From Thalassospira lucentensis (GTDB lineage: Bacteria > Pseudomonadota > Alphaproteobacteria > Rhodospirillales > Thalassospiraceae), in assembly GCF_001613805.1 (NCBI RefSeq), contig NZ_LPVY01000004.1:1-64000 (forward strand): a stretch of 64,000 bases of DNA, given 5' to 3'. Below are positions 32,820 through 42,696 of this stretch, piece by piece. The stretch's first letter is position 1, and each line of letters starts with the position of its first letter. The notes below the pieces were generated by a model. It was given only the letters and a program-made list of their open reading frames with translations, was not told the origin of the DNA and made no database searches. A program made the translations under genes and the position numbers.

Positions 32820-35417
32820 ATGGAAGACGATAACCGGCCAACTGAAGAAACAGCAACCGAGCGCAAAACCGGCATTCGCAAGCAGGCCCTTCTTGCCAGC
32901 TTCATGACCGCTGTGCTGCTGGCACTCTCGACCTTCCTGCTCTGGAGCAACGCGCTTCAGAACCGCGATACAATGCTGCTGTCGTCTGCCCGGATCATGT
33001 CTCTTAGCATCGCACGGCAGGTCAAACAGATCGTCGATAACAATCTGCATGTGCTGGAAACTTTCGCCGATAACTGGCAGGACGGTGCACCGACGGAAGA
33101 ACGCGATTATCTGAGCCTCGCCACCCCACTGCAGGCCCGCTTCCCTGCCCTTCAGGCCGTAAACTGGGTCACGCCCAATTACATCATCATGTATGTCGCC
33201 CCGATCAAGGGGAATGTTCCGGCAATGGGTGCGGACCTTAAACGCCATCCGCTTGCCGGTCCGGTTCTTGATATCGCACTTGATCAGCGCCGCACACAGA
33301 TCACCCCGACCCTTGAATTGCTGCAGGGTGGTCGCGGCTTTGCCGTCTATACCCCCGTACTCAGCCGGGATGGGCAGATCATTGGCGTGATCAACGGTGT
33401 TGTGCGCATCCGGACCATGTTGACATCGGTTATCGATGACGAGGGTATCATCGGTTATTCGGTCCGTGTCCGCGAAGGCGATACCGTCTTGTTTGACCTT
33501 CAGGGCGAAGGTGATGATCCCAGGCTGGAACAGACTACCGCCGTCGACATTGCCGGTCGCCAGTGGCATGTTGATGTCACGGCTGATCCGGCCCTCGCAA
33601 ATCAGGCCATGTTCAGCCCGGAAATGGTTCTGTTTATCGGGGCGGTCATCACGATCATCATGACCATCGTGGTCTTTGTTCTTGCCAATCGGCAACCGCG
33701 ATCCTCGGGCCGCATTATCCATCACATGCGTGCTCCTGATGATATCAGCGACCTGTCGCTTGCCATCACGCGACTGGACGGTCATCTGAAATCCATGACA
33801 CCCGAAACCGCAGATTTCTTTGACCTGCGTGAAGAAGACTACGGTTTCATACGGTTCTATAATCTGGCGCCGGAATTCCAGTCCGACGGCACCGCATCAC
33901 GCCGGGCACAGGAAAAGATGTTATTGGCACTCAGCCGCGGTGACGAGGAAATCCGCCGCGAATGGGTGGTTCGCAGCGCCGAGGGCGTCCATGTCGTTTG
34001 CGATCTGTCCATGCGTCCGTCGGTCAATCATGACGATTGCGTGGATATCACCCTGCATCACAATCCGGCGGCCAACGCATCGGTCAATCGCCTGCGCTAT
34101 CTGGCAACGCATGACCCGATGACCGGCCTTCCCAACCGGGCCCTTTTTGACGACAGGCTTAACCAGGCCGTCGCCCACGCCAAACGCTATGAAAAACTTC
34201 TGGCTGTTCTGGTCGTTGATATCGACAATTTCCGTGCCATCAATGACCGGTTTGGTTCCGATATCGGGGATGAAACACTGCGCACCGTTTCTGGCCGTCT
34301 GCGGGCGACCGTTCGGGAAAAGGATAGCTGTGCGCGTTTTTCCGGCGATATGTTTGCCGTGATCGCAACCGATCTGTCCGAGGCCGAAGGTGCCGCCCTT
34401 GTCGCGGAACGGATCGTCGAAGCCATGTCCCAGCCAATTCAGGCGGGTGGCAACGATGAAATCCGCCTGCATGTCAGTGTCGGGGTTGCCCTTTATCCCA
34501 ACGATGCACGGGCACCGTCACAATTGCTGGCAAATGCGGATGCCGCGATGTACCGCGCACAAAAATCCGCGGAATCGTCCTATTGCTTCTTTGTGGAAAC
34601 GATGAACAGCGTCATGCATGCGCGCCTGTCGATGGAAACGCAGTTGCGCCGTGCAGTCGATGAAAAACGCTTTATTCTGGAATTCCAGCCGCGCTATCGC
34701 ACGTCGGACAGGACACTAACCGGGTTCGAAGCTTTGCTGCGCTGGATTGATGAAAGCGGCAAACGACGTCTGCCGCCCGATTTCATTGCCGTTGCTGATC
34801 GCACGGGCCTGCTCTCCCCATTGGGGCGCTGGATCATTGAAACGGTCTGCAAACAGATCGCGCAATGGCGGGATGATGGCTACATCCCGGTTCCGGTCGC
34901 ATTGAACGTATCAAGCCGCCAGTTCATTCAGGCAGACTTGCTCAAAAGCATTGTCGAATTCACCAAGGCGCACGAAATCGATCCCGCGATGATCGAAATA
35001 GAAGTATCCGAAGAAATTGCGATGCGCGACCCGGAACGGGCACTTGGTCAGTTCTATCGCTTTGCGGAGGCGGGCATTGGTCTGACGCTGGATCATTTTG
35101 CCGCGGCCAATACTTCGCTCAGATATCTGAAACGGTTCCCGGTGCAGCGGATCAAATTGTCCAAGGCATTGTTTAATATCGCCCTTGATGAACAACCCGA
35201 AAACAGCATCCTGCAACCGGCCATCCGGCTGTGCAAAAGCCTTAACCGCAAGGTGGTTGCTGTCGGGGTCGAAACCGAGGACCAGCTTGCCGTCCTGCAA
35301 TCCGCCGATTGTGATGAATTACAGGGCTTCCTGCTGTCGCCGCCAGTCGATGCGATTGAAACGACCGCACTGCTCAGCCATCAGAACCCGACGGACAAAT
35401 CACCATCGCGAAGCTGA
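32820..35417 (+). CDS. CHASE-GGDEF-EAL membrane protein with degenerate catalytic motifs
   Basis: 865 residues from the ATG at 32820. Membrane helix 1 (about 25-43), periplasmic CHASE sensor (about 45-260), helix 2 (about 268-290), a PAS-like linker (about 310-415), GGDEF (about 425-590) and EAL (about 605-850). In the GGDEF site the motif is SGDMF (508-512), lacking the essential Glu, but the inhibitory-site RxxD (Arg499-Asp502) is intact. In the EAL domain the EAL triplet is present (637-639), but the metal-binding DD pair is Asp758-His759, the GTG loop is AAA, and the late AEGVE reads AVGVE (Val816). Probably inactive as cyclase and phosphodiesterase, possibly a c-di-GMP receptor. Confidence 0.92.
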   Translation: MEDDNRPTEETATERKTGIRKQALLASFMTAVLLALSTFLLWSNALQNRDTMLLSSARIMSLSIARQVKQIVDNNLHVLETFADNWQDGAPTEERDYLSLATPLQARFPALQAVNWVTPNYIIMYVAPIKGNVPAMGADLKRHPLAGPVLDIALDQRRTQITPTLELLQGGRGFAVYTPVLSRDGQIIGVINGVVRIRTMLTSVIDDEGIIGYSVRVREGDTVLFDLQGEGDDPRLEQTTAVDIAGRQWHVDVTADPALANQAMFSPEMVLFIGAVITIIMTIVVFVLANRQPRSSGRIIHHMRAPDDISDLSLAITRLDGHLKSMTPETADFFDLREEDYGFIRFYNLAPEFQSDGTASRRAQEKMLLALSRGDEEIRREWVVRSAEGVHVVCDLSMRPSVNHDDCVDITLHHNPAANASVNRLRYLATHDPMTGLPNRALFDDRLNQAVAHAKRYEKLLAVLVVDIDNFRAINDRFGSDIGDETLRTVSGRLRATVREKDSCARFSGDMFAVIATDLSEAEGAALVAERIVEAMSQPIQAGGNDEIRLHVSVGVALYPNDARAPSQLLANADAAMYRAQKSAESSYCFFVETMNSVMHARLSMETQLRRAVDEKRFILEFQPRYRTSDRTLTGFEALLRWIDESGKRRLPPDFIAVADRTGLLSPLGRWIIETVCKQIAQWRDDGYIPVPVALNVSSRQFIQADLLKSIVEFTKAHEIDPAMIEIEVSEEIAMRDPERALGQFYRFAEAGIGLTLDHFAAANTSLRYLKRFPVQRIKLSKALFNIALDEQPENSILQPAIRLCKSLNRKVVAVGVETEDQLAVLQSADCDELQGFLLSPPVDAIETTALLSHQNPTDKSPSRS

Positions 35418-35453
35418 ATTTCGCGGACTTTCGGGATAAACCACAAACAATAG

Positions 35454-35482
35454 GGCCGGGTCAGATATCCGGCCTTTTTTTT
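35454..35482 (+). terminator. Terminator of the CHASE-GGDEF-EAL gene
   Basis: 6-bp GC-only arms (GGCCGG / CCGGCC) with a 9-nt loop and a run of eight T, 36 nt past the stop. Confidence 0.9.
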
Positions 35483-35489
35483 CACGTTG

Positions 35490-36896
35490 TTACAGCAGGA
35501 AGGTCGCCGCCAATCCCAGGAAGGCAAAGAAGCCAACCACATCGGTAATCGTCGTCAGAAATACCGATGAAGACACGGCCGGATCAATCCCGGCCCGCTC
35601 CAGGCCAAGCGGGATCAATGCGCCAAACAATCCCGCAAACAGCAGATTGATGATCATGGCAGCCCCGATCACGGCACCCAGCAAACCACTATCAAACCAG
35701 AACCATGTCACGGCCCCGGTCAACACGGCAAACGCGAGCCCGTTCAGGCCGCACACGGCGACTTCCTTGCGAATGACACGCCAGGCGTTGGTGCTGGTCA
35801 GTTCACGCGTGGCAATCGCGCGTACGGCAACTGTCAGGGTCTGGGTCCCGGCATTGCCCCCCATCGAGGCCACAATCGGCATCAGAACCGCCAGCGCAAC
35901 AAGCTGCTGGATGGTTCCCTCAAACACGCCAATGACCATCGACGCTGCAATCGCGGTAAAAAGATTGACCAGCAACCAGGTAAAACGGGATCGCGTCGTA
36001 TCAAGAATCGCGCTTGAAAGGTCGTCTTCCTCGCCAACACCAGCAAGGCGCATCATGTCTTCTTCGTATTCTTCATCGATAACGTCAACCACGTCATCGA
36101 CCGTGATCACACCGACCAACCGACCGCTATCGTCAACAACCGGCGCCGAAATAAGGTCGCGCTGACGGAACAGATGGGCGACATTTTCCTGTTCCTCGGT
36201 CACGACGACCGTGCGCATGTTCTCAGAATCCATGACATCACGGATCAGAACCGGGCGGTTCGTGCGGATAGCCCGTGAAAGCGGCACAATCCCGACCGGG
36301 CTGTAGCGCGGATCAACCACGATGATGTCATAAAAGTCATCCGGCAGATTTTTCGCCGAACGCAGGAAATCGATGGTCTGGCCGACCGACCAGTAATCCG
36401 GAATCGCCACCAGCTCGCGCTGCATGATACGGCCGGCGGTATATTCCGGATAGGACAGCGCTTCTTCAACGCGCGCACGTTCGATATCGGAAAGGGCCCC
36501 CAGAAGTTCTTTCTGGTCCTCTTCTTCCAGATATTCGACAACCTCGACCACGTCATCCGAATCGAGTTCAGAAATCGCTTCGGCCACCGCCTCGGTACCG
36601 AGCAGCGAAATGACCTCTTCGCGCAACTCATCATCAAGTTCGGTCAGAAGTTCCGGATCAAAATCCGGACGGATCAGATCGACCAGCTTGACGCGCTGGC
36701 TGCTGCTGGCCCACCCCAGAAGATCGGCAATATCGGCAAAGTGAAGTTCGGAAATCAGTTCTTCGGCGCGCGATACATCATCGTCGCCCAGTGCATCAAG
36801 AATCTCGCGCGCATATTCAGGAGTAAGATCGACATACTCGTCACCAGACGACGTATTTTCCGCCGGACGTTCCAGTTCTTCGACCTGATCCGTCAT
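35490..36896 (-). CDS. mgtE: Magnesium transporter MgtE
   Basis: 468 residues. Acidic N-terminal MgtE_N superhelix (about 25-130), tandem CBS domains (about 140-265, including VVDDSGRLVGVITVDDVVDVID) and five membrane helices (about 290-468). These carry the selectivity-filter/pore motif PIVASMGGNAGTQT and a conserved Asp in TTITDVVGFF. The N and CBS domains close the pore when Mg2+ is high. The gene is alone on its strand. No Mg2+ riboswitch-like leader is evident in the 60 nt upstream. Confidence 0.97.
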   Translation of the reverse strand: MTDQVEELERPAENTSSGDEYVDLTPEYAREILDALGDDDVSRAEELISELHFADIADLLGWASSSQRVKLVDLIRPDFDPELLTELDDELREEVISLLGTEAVAEAISELDSDDVVEVVEYLEEEDQKELLGALSDIERARVEEALSYPEYTAGRIMQRELVAIPDYWSVGQTIDFLRSAKNLPDDFYDIIVVDPRYSPVGIVPLSRAIRTNRPVLIRDVMDSENMRTVVVTEEQENVAHLFRQRDLISAPVVDDSGRLVGVITVDDVVDVIDEEYEEDMMRLAGVGEEDDLSSAILDTTRSRFTWLLVNLFTAIAASMVIGVFEGTIQQLVALAVLMPIVASMGGNAGTQTLTVAVRAIATRELTSTNAWRVIRKEVAVCGLNGLAFAVLTGAVTWFWFDSGLLGAVIGAAMIINLLFAGLFGALIPLGLERAGIDPAVSSSVFLTTITDVVGFFAFLGLAATFLL

Positions 36897-36948
36897 CTGC
36901 CCCTCCCCTGATTGTGTTGCGCGCTAAGTCCGTTCCTGCACTTCAATT

Positions 36949-36983
36949 AAAAATGCCGTGCCGGACCAGTTGTCCGGCACGGC
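36949..36983 (-). terminator. maeB terminator
   Basis: Perfect 12-bp arms (GCCGTGCCGGAC / GTCCGGCACGGC) with a 5-nt loop. On the minus strand ATTTTTAATT follows. It lies 57 nt past the maeB stop. Confidence 0.9.
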
Positions 36984-37039
36984 TGTTTCTGCGCTATCGC
37001 TCAGGCCCGGTCAAGGGCCGCGCGATAGCAATGTGCGGT

Positions 37040-39331
37040 TTAATTGTGTTCCTGACTGCGATTGATGGCATCCACCACGGCAATCGCACTCATATTAACA
37101 ATCCCACGCACCGTGATCGACGGACTGACCACGTGGGCCGGCTTGGCCGCACCGACCAGAATCGGACCAACCGGCAAACCATCGCCCAGCATTTTGACCA
37201 TGTTGTACGAGATATTCGCCGCATCAAGCGTCGGCATCACCAGAAGGTTTGCCGAGCCTTTCAGCATCGAATTCGGGAAAATGCGGGACCGGATTTCTTC
37301 GGAAATCGCGGCATCGGCATGCATTTCACCCTCAACCTCGAGATCCGGTGCCAGGGTACGGATCAGCTGCAACGCATCGCGCATCTTGCAGGCCGATTTG
37401 TTTTCATGGCTGCCAAAGTTCGAATGCGAAATCAAGGCTGCCTTCGGCGTGATCCCGAAACGTTTGACCACGTCGGCGGCCATGATCGCGGTTTCCGCAA
37501 CATGTTCCGGCGTCGGATCAACCGACACATAGGTATCGGTCAGGAAGAAGGTCCCCTGCTTCATGATCATCATATTGACGGTCGAGAAGTCGGTAACCCC
37601 TTTCTGCACGCCAACAAGGTTCCGCACATAGCGCAGATGACGCAGGAAACCACCCTGGCAACCGCACAACATCGCATCCACCTCGCCGCGACGAAGCATC
37701 AGGGCGGCAATCACGGTCGGCCGGGTCCGCACGATGGAACGCGCATATTCCGGGTTGATACCGCGACGGCCCATGATGTTGTGGAAATCCTGCCAATCCT
37801 GTTCGAAATGCGGATTGTCTTCCGGATCATGGATTTCAACCTGCTCGTCCGGGATCAGGCGCAGGCCAAGTTCGGCAATGCGTTCAAGGATCACATCACG
37901 ACGACCGATCAGAACCGGATGGCACACACCGTCATCGACCAGAACCTGACAGGCCTGCAGAACACGGCGCGATTCGCCTTCGGGATAGACAACGCGTTTC
38001 TTGTGCGCGCGTGCCATATCAAAGACCGGCTTCATCACCAGACCGGACCGGAAGACAAAGCCTTCAAGCTGCTGACGATACGCGTCGAAATCCGTGATCG
38101 GCCGTTTGGCAACGCCACTATCCATCGCGGCTTTTGCCACGCGTGGCGGGATTTCAAGCATTAAGCGCGGATCAAACGGCTTCGGAATAAGGTATTCCGG
38201 GCCGAAACGCAGCTCCTGCCCGCCATAGGCCGCGGCCACAATGTCGGAAACCTCGGCAGTTGCCAGATCGGCAATCGCTTCGACCGCGGCGATTTTCATT
38301 TCCTCGTTGATCTCGGTCGCACCAACGTCAAGCGCACCGCGGAACAGGAACGGGAAACAAAGAACGTTGTTAACCTGGTTCGGGTAATCCGTACGGCCAG
38401 TCGCCATCACGGCATCCGGGCGAATTTCCTTGACCAGTTCGGGTGACACTTCCGGGGTCGGGTTGGCCAGCGCCATGATGATCGGGCGTTCGCCCATCTT
38501 GCGCAGTTCTTCCTCGCCCATAATGTTCGGCGCCGAAAGACCAAGGAACACATCGGCCCCTTCGATCACGTCATTCAGGGTCCGTGCATTGGTATCGATG
38601 GCATATTCCGCTTTCCACGGATCCATCTCTTCCTTGCGTCCCTTGTAAACAACACCGAACCGGTCGGTTACGGTAATGTTTTCACGCGGCATGCCCATGG
38701 AAACCAGAAGGTTCAAACACGCAAGTGCCGCAGCCCCGGCACCCGATGCAACAAGGCGCACCTTGCTGATATCCTTGCCAACAACCCGAAGCCCGTTGCG
38801 CACTGCTGCGGCAACGCAAATCGCCGTACCATGCTGGTCATCGTGGAAGATCGGAATGTTGCAGCGTTCGCGCAATGCCTTCTCGATAATGAAGCATTCC
38901 GGTGCCTTAATGTCTTCCAGGTTAACACCGCCAAATGTCGGCTCAAGTGCCGCAACGATATCGATGAATTTCTGCGGGTCGGTCTCGTTTACTTCAAGGT
39001 CGAAGACATCGATATTGGCGAATTTCTTGAACAGAACCGCCTTGCCTTCCATCACCGGCTTGGATGCCAGCGGACCAATCGGGCCAAGACCCAGAACCGC
39101 CGTACCATTGGAAATCACGCCAACCAGATTGCCGCGCGCGGTATATTCGGCAGCGGTTTCTGGGTCTTTGACGATTTCCTCACAGGCGAACGCAACACCC
39201 GGCGAATAGGCCAGCGCAAGGTCACGCTGGTTTGCAAGCGTCGTGGTTGCCGTAACGGACAGCTTCCCCGGGGTGGGATACCGGTGATAGTCCAAAGCCG
39301 CTTCGCGCAGCTTGTCATTTCTGTTTGCCAT
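37040..39331 (-). CDS. maeB: NADP-dependent malic enzyme with phosphotransacetylase-like domain
   Basis: 763 residues, the size of MaeB. The malic domain (about 18-160) and NAD-binding domain (about 165-400) show [22 protein letters not shown] (metal-binding Glu/Asp), FHDDQHGTA and [15 protein letters not shown]. From about 430 onward a phosphate acetyl/butyryl-transferase-type domain follows ([42 protein letters not shown]). It decarboxylates malate to pyruvate with NADPH formation; the PTA domain usually mediates regulation by acetyl-CoA. Strong terminator behind, tRNA-Leu and its terminator ahead, so monocistronic. Confidence 0.97.
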   Translation of the reverse strand: MANRNDKLREAALDYHRYPTPGKLSVTATTTLANQRDLALAYSPGVAFACEEIVKDPETAAEYTARGNLVGVISNGTAVLGLGPIGPLASKPVMEGKAVLFKKFANIDVFDLEVNETDPQKFIDIVAALEPTFGGVNLEDIKAPECFIIEKALRERCNIPIFHDDQHGTAICVAAAVRNGLRVVGKDISKVRLVASGAGAAALACLNLLVSMGMPRENITVTDRFGVVYKGRKEEMDPWKAEYAIDTNARTLNDVIEGADVFLGLSAPNIMGEEELRKMGERPIIMALANPTPEVSPELVKEIRPDAVMATGRTDYPNQVNNVLCFPFLFRGALDVGATEINEEMKIAAVEAIADLATAEVSDIVAAAYGGQELRFGPEYLIPKPFDPRLMLEIPPRVAKAAMDSGVAKRPITDFDAYRQQLEGFVFRSGLVMKPVFDMARAHKKRVVYPEGESRRVLQACQVLVDDGVCHPVLIGRRDVILERIAELGLRLIPDEQVEIHDPEDNPHFEQDWQDFHNIMGRRGINPEYARSIVRTRPTVIAALMLRRGEVDAMLCGCQGGFLRHLRYVRNLVGVQKGVTDFSTVNMMIMKQGTFFLTDTYVSVDPTPEHVAETAIMAADVVKRFGITPKAALISHSNFGSHENKSACKMRDALQLIRTLAPDLEVEGEMHADAAISEEIRSRIFPNSMLKGSANLLVMPTLDAANISYNMVKMLGDGLPVGPILVGAAKPAHVVSPSITVRGIVNMSAIAVVDAINRSQEHN

Positions 39332-39572
39332 AAGAATACCTTTTAATTTCAGGTATTTGAGCCAAATTAACCTTAAATTGGTTAAATCCTGATTATTTTG
39401 TCTTTAAGTGGGGCGCACAGCGTAGAGCACTTTCAAGCCGGTTTGAAGCATTCAGTTCAAAGAACCACCCAAACACGACAAAGGTCAGCATTGCATAATT
39501 TTCAACGCCACACCGCAACTTTCCACGTTCCCGATCCGATAGCGGTCCCGTTTCATATGGGGATCATCAGAA

Positions 39573-39601
39573 ACGAAAAAACCCGCCATCTCTGGCGGGT
39601 T
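39573..39601 (-). terminator. tRNA-Leu terminator
   Basis: 9-bp arms (AACCCGCCA / TGGCGGGTT) with TCTC loop. On the minus strand it runs into TTTTTTCGTTT, 38 nt past the tRNA 3' end. Confidence 0.92.
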
Positions 39602-39638
39602 CTTTTCGTGAGCCTTCCCGAAGGAAAGATCCAGATAA

Positions 39639-39725
39639 TGGTGCGGTCGAGAAGACTCGAACTTCCACGGGGGTTAGCCCACAGCGACCTCAACGCTGCG
39701 CGTCTACCAATTCCGCCACGACCGC
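39639..39725 (-). tRNA. tRNA-Leu (anticodon GAG)
   Basis: 87 nt including an encoded CCA. The acceptor stem GCGGTCG pairs with CGACCGC, with discriminator A. The anticodon stem CAGCG/CGCTG encloses loop TTGAGGT, giving anticodon GAG. A long variable arm (GGGCTAACCCCCGTG region) marks it as a class II tRNA. The T arm has GTTCGAGTC. Confidence 0.96.
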
Positions 39726-39842
39726 ATATGTCTTGTCTGCAAACCCATGAGGTAATTTTGCGGGCTTGCCTTGGTGCGGAAAGGGAGATAGCAAAAAGGT
39801 TACCCCTGATCAAGGGCTCATTTCACTTATTTGACAGGAAAA

Positions 39843-40508
39843 ATGCAAACCATCGCCCCTGCCGCGCAAATTCCCGACTGGCGCACCGCCTCCGGGTTGG
39901 TTTCCTACCCCGAAGCACTGGCCGAAATGGAAGCACGCGCCGAAGCCATCCATGAAGGCAAAGCCACGGAACTCGTATGGTTTCTGGAACATCCGCCGCT
40001 ATATACGGCCGGAACCAGCGCGCATGCCGAAGATCTTGTCGATCCGGATCGCTTCCCCGTCTATGACGCGGGACGCGGCGGCCAATATACCTATCACGGC
40101 CCCGGACAGCGCACTGTTTACCTGATGCTGGACCTCAAAAGGCGCGGTCGGGACGTTCGGGCCTATGTCCATAACCTTGAAGAATGGGTGATTCGCACGC
40201 TGGCACTGCTTGGCGTTGCCGGCGAACGCCGTGATGGCCGGGTCGGAATATGGGTTACCCGTGAAGGCGGACGCGAAGATAAAATCGCCGCCATCGGTGT
40301 GCGGGTACGACGCTGGGTCACGTTCCACGGCATTGCAATCAATGTGAACCCCGATCTGTCGCACTTTGGCGGGATTGTTCCCTGCGGTATTTCCGATCAC
40401 GGCGTCACCAGCCTTGCCGATCTTGGCGTCGATATTTCTATGGCGGAACTCGATAGACTGTTAAAACAGACTTTTGTCGAAGTGTTCCCCGGATTCGCAG
40501 ATGAGTGA
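39843..40508 (+). CDS. lipB: Octanoyl-[acyl carrier protein]:protein octanoyltransferase
   Basis: 221 residues from the ATG at 39843 (AGGA 5 nt upstream; an earlier TTG is unlikely). LipB hallmarks: [12 protein letters not shown], the lysine in [25 protein letters not shown] and the catalytic cysteine in [14 protein letters not shown]. It moves octanoate from ACP to lipoyl domains of 2-oxoacid dehydrogenases and GcvH. The last 8 nt overlap the start of the CZB-GGDEF gene, an unexpected coupling of lipoylation with a c-di-GMP gene. Confidence 0.96.
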   Translation: MQTIAPAAQIPDWRTASGLVSYPEALAEMEARAEAIHEGKATELVWFLEHPPLYTAGTSAHAEDLVDPDRFPVYDAGRGGQYTYHGPGQRTVYLMLDLKRRGRDVRAYVHNLEEWVIRTLALLGVAGERRDGRVGIWVTREGGREDKIAAIGVRVRRWVTFHGIAINVNPDLSHFGGIVPCGISDHGVTSLADLGVDISMAELDRLLKQTFVEVFPGFADE

Positions 40509-41520
40509 CAGCCCGAAAAAGGTTGCCAAAAACAGCAAAGCCAAACCGGGCAATTCCCGGAAGATGGGCGAAAGCATCGCCGAAGTCGGTATGGCCGACG
40601 CGGAACGCGATATTCTGGCAGAACTCGACAAGGCGTTAAGCGAGCATATCTCGCTTCTGCTGGGATGGAGCCGTCGCCTTACCCTGCCTGCTGGCAAGAC
40701 TGGTCCAGCCCCCCTTCATGACCACAGCGATGATCACGATTGCGACTTCGGGGCATGGTATGCGCTTAATCGCCACAACAGGCTCATAGACCAGCCTGCG
40801 ATGCATGCGCTTGCCGCCACTCATGAACAGCTTCACGCGTCCGCCAGACGGCTTCTGGAAGGCCACGAGATCGACGGCGATGTCGACGAAGCCGAATTTG
40901 AAATGCTGTCACTGCGCGCCGAATCGTTTTTTGCGCAGCTTCGCCGCCTTGAACGTGCGTTCCGGACGGCGCGCTCCGATGTTGATCCGTTGACGGGGAC
41001 CTACAACCGGCAAACCATGCTGGGCGATCTTGGCACCGAACGCGAACGCGCGGTGCGAACCGATACACCAACCGCAATTGCCCTGGTCGATCTGGATCAT
41101 TTCAAGGCGGTCAACGATACCCACGGCCATCAGGCCGGTGATCTGGTTTTGCAATCGGTTGCCGGTATCTTGCAATCCCATGTCCGCCCGTTCGACAAGG
41201 TCTATCGGTATGGTGGTGAAGAATTCCTGATTTGCCTGCCAAATGCCGATATGAAGCAATGCGCACGTGTCCTTGAACGCCTGCGTCGCGTCATCGAAGC
41301 ATCCCCGGTTACGCTTAATGACGGCACGATTCTGCCTGTCACCGCCTCCATCGGGGCCGCCCCGATGACGAAAACCCGCACCATCGAACAGATCATCGAA
41401 AAGGCCGATCAGGCCCTTTATGCCGCCAAGGAAGGCGGGCGGAACAAGGTCCGAGTCTGGCGCAATCCCGATGGTGAAAAAGACACCGGCAAGCCCGACA
41501 AATCAAAATCCCGCGACTGA
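40501..41520 (+). CDS. CZB-domain (zinc-sensing) diguanylate cyclase, DgcZ-like
   Basis: 339 residues from the ATG at 40501. An N-terminal CZB domain has candidate Zn ligands His49, Cys81 (in CDFGAWYA), His108 and His112 (HEQLH). The Cys-to-His spacings of 27 and 4 equal those I recall for E. coli DgcZ. A GGDEF domain follows (about 158-320) with an intact GGEEF (238-242) and an inhibitory-site RxxD at Arg229-Asp232. It is cytosolic. In DgcZ, zinc binding holds the dimer unproductive and inhibits c-di-GMP synthesis, promoting motility over attachment. It overlaps lipB by 8 nt (ATGAGTGA), so it is translated from the same message. Confidence 0.93.
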   Translation: MSDSPKKVAKNSKAKPGNSRKMGESIAEVGMADAERDILAELDKALSEHISLLLGWSRRLTLPAGKTGPAPLHDHSDDHDCDFGAWYALNRHNRLIDQPAMHALAATHEQLHASARRLLEGHEIDGDVDEAEFEMLSLRAESFFAQLRRLERAFRTARSDVDPLTGTYNRQTMLGDLGTERERAVRTDTPTAIALVDLDHFKAVNDTHGHQAGDLVLQSVAGILQSHVRPFDKVYRYGGEEFLICLPNADMKQCARVLERLRRVIEASPVTLNDGTILPVTASIGAAPMTKTRTIEQIIEKADQALYAAKEGGRNKVRVWRNPDGEKDTGKPDKSKSRD

Positions 41521-41866
41521 ACCCGACACGCCTTTGCGTTTTCCAGCGCAGGAAAGGCCCCTTGTCGCGGGGAATAGCCCAGACCACCCACAATATCGAA
41601 AATGTGATCGACTTCCCAACCAGCATCAAATCGCCGGCACTTCACAAAATTTTCCATATTTTTCATCGGCTAACGCGTAACCCGTGGCAAAAATCCGTCC
41701 GGGAAACAAAAAATTCTACTAAAGCGCAATCTTGTCTTCACAAGATGGAAACATATCTGCAAACTATAATAATAAAAGGCAGCAGGGTTCCGGCGACGGA
41801 CCTGAAAACGAGAGAGAGAAGCTGCCAATGGGAGGGAATTCGGTTCGGACAGAACGGAGGCTCCTG
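41521..41866 (+). promoter_or_regulatory. AT-rich 346-nt promoter/leader region of the RMF-like fusion gene
   Basis: A -10 TATAAT at 41765-41770 would start transcription near 41777, giving a ~90-nt leader. Just upstream, a perfect 7-bp inverted repeat with 4-nt loop (ATCTTGT / ACAAGAT, 41729-41746) covers the -35 position and may be an operator. No good -35 hexamer is present at 17-bp spacing. The AT richness contrasts with flanking genes. Confidence 0.5.
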
Positions 41867-42406
41867 ATGTCCACTGCGACTGATTTCGTGCCTGGCGATC
41901 CCGCCTTGATGTTGACGGTACTACGCGGTGCCGAAGGCAACCTTGACCAAAGCGTCCTTCTTGAACGCATTTTATCCCTGTTTTGCACGGATGATGATGG
42001 CAACCAGATCATTGTCGAAGACACGCCCGATCTTAGGCGGCGGATCAGCATAGCAATTTCACATTTGAAAATTGCTGGTCTGGTCCACACCGAAACGGAT
42101 GGCAGCCTGTCCATCACGTCTCTTGGCCGTGCCATGATGATGGCCTATCCAATGGGCATTGATGACGGGGTATTGTGTTCGCTACCGGCATTCCGTAATC
42201 AGATTTACGACACCAATGCGCCGGTTGTGCATGAACGCCATCTCCCCAATCCTGCTTATGGATCGGGCTTTTCGGCGGGACTGGGTTCCCATCGTCTGAC
42301 CGAAAACCCCTATCCATCAGACAGCCGCGACCATGAAGACTGGCTGATGGGCTGGGACGAGGCCCTTGACCAAAGCAAACGCGAAGCCGAAACGCTCGTA
42401 AGCTAG
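41867..42406 (+). CDS. Winged-helix protein fused to an RMF-like C-terminal module
   Basis: 179 residues from the ATG at 41867 (GGAGG 7 nt upstream). Residues about 10-85 look like an Mrr_N-type winged helix (LRRRISIAISHLKIAGLVHTE, then a wing SLSITSLGRAMM). Residues about 128-175 match the ribosome modulation factor pattern: A-x3-G-F-x-A-G-L, then PY, then W-L-x-G-W-x-E-A, in the same order and nearly the same spacing as E. coli Rmf. Rmf is normally a ~55-residue stand-alone protein that dimerises ribosomes at stationary phase. The fusion is recognised by eye; DNA or ribosome binding is inferred. Confidence 0.75.
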   Translation: MSTATDFVPGDPALMLTVLRGAEGNLDQSVLLERILSLFCTDDDGNQIIVEDTPDLRRRISIAISHLKIAGLVHTETDGSLSITSLGRAMMMAYPMGIDDGVLCSLPAFRNQIYDTNAPVVHERHLPNPAYGSGFSAGLGSHRLTENPYPSDSRDHEDWLMGWDEALDQSKREAETLVS

Positions 42407-42696
42407 GGGACCATCCCGGACGCCCAAGGCGATCCGGCATGAAAGATTTGCGGACCGGCACCATTTGGGGGAACCAGGGCGGTGCCGGAATTGACCAAAC
42501 CGGTATCAATCCGGTCGGCCCGGATGCCCGTCCGATGGCCACTGACTTGCCCGCCGACTGTGTCCGGGTACGCATCCGTACCGCCACAGCCAACAGCCGG
42601 GCAACGTACCCTCGTCACCCTGTTTTCCCGATAATACGATGCTTGTGATGTTATCGCGCGACAAGGCGAATCAACCCGGCCACGGTGTCGCCATTT

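Noticed and set aside
36914..38164. 416-codon plus-strand frame
   Set aside because: Antisense to maeB, whose malic and PTA domains are unmistakable.
42403..42648. Short overlapping frames on both strands after the RMF-like fusion gene
   Set aside because: No ribosome binding site, biased composition and mutual overlap; no evidence for a gene.
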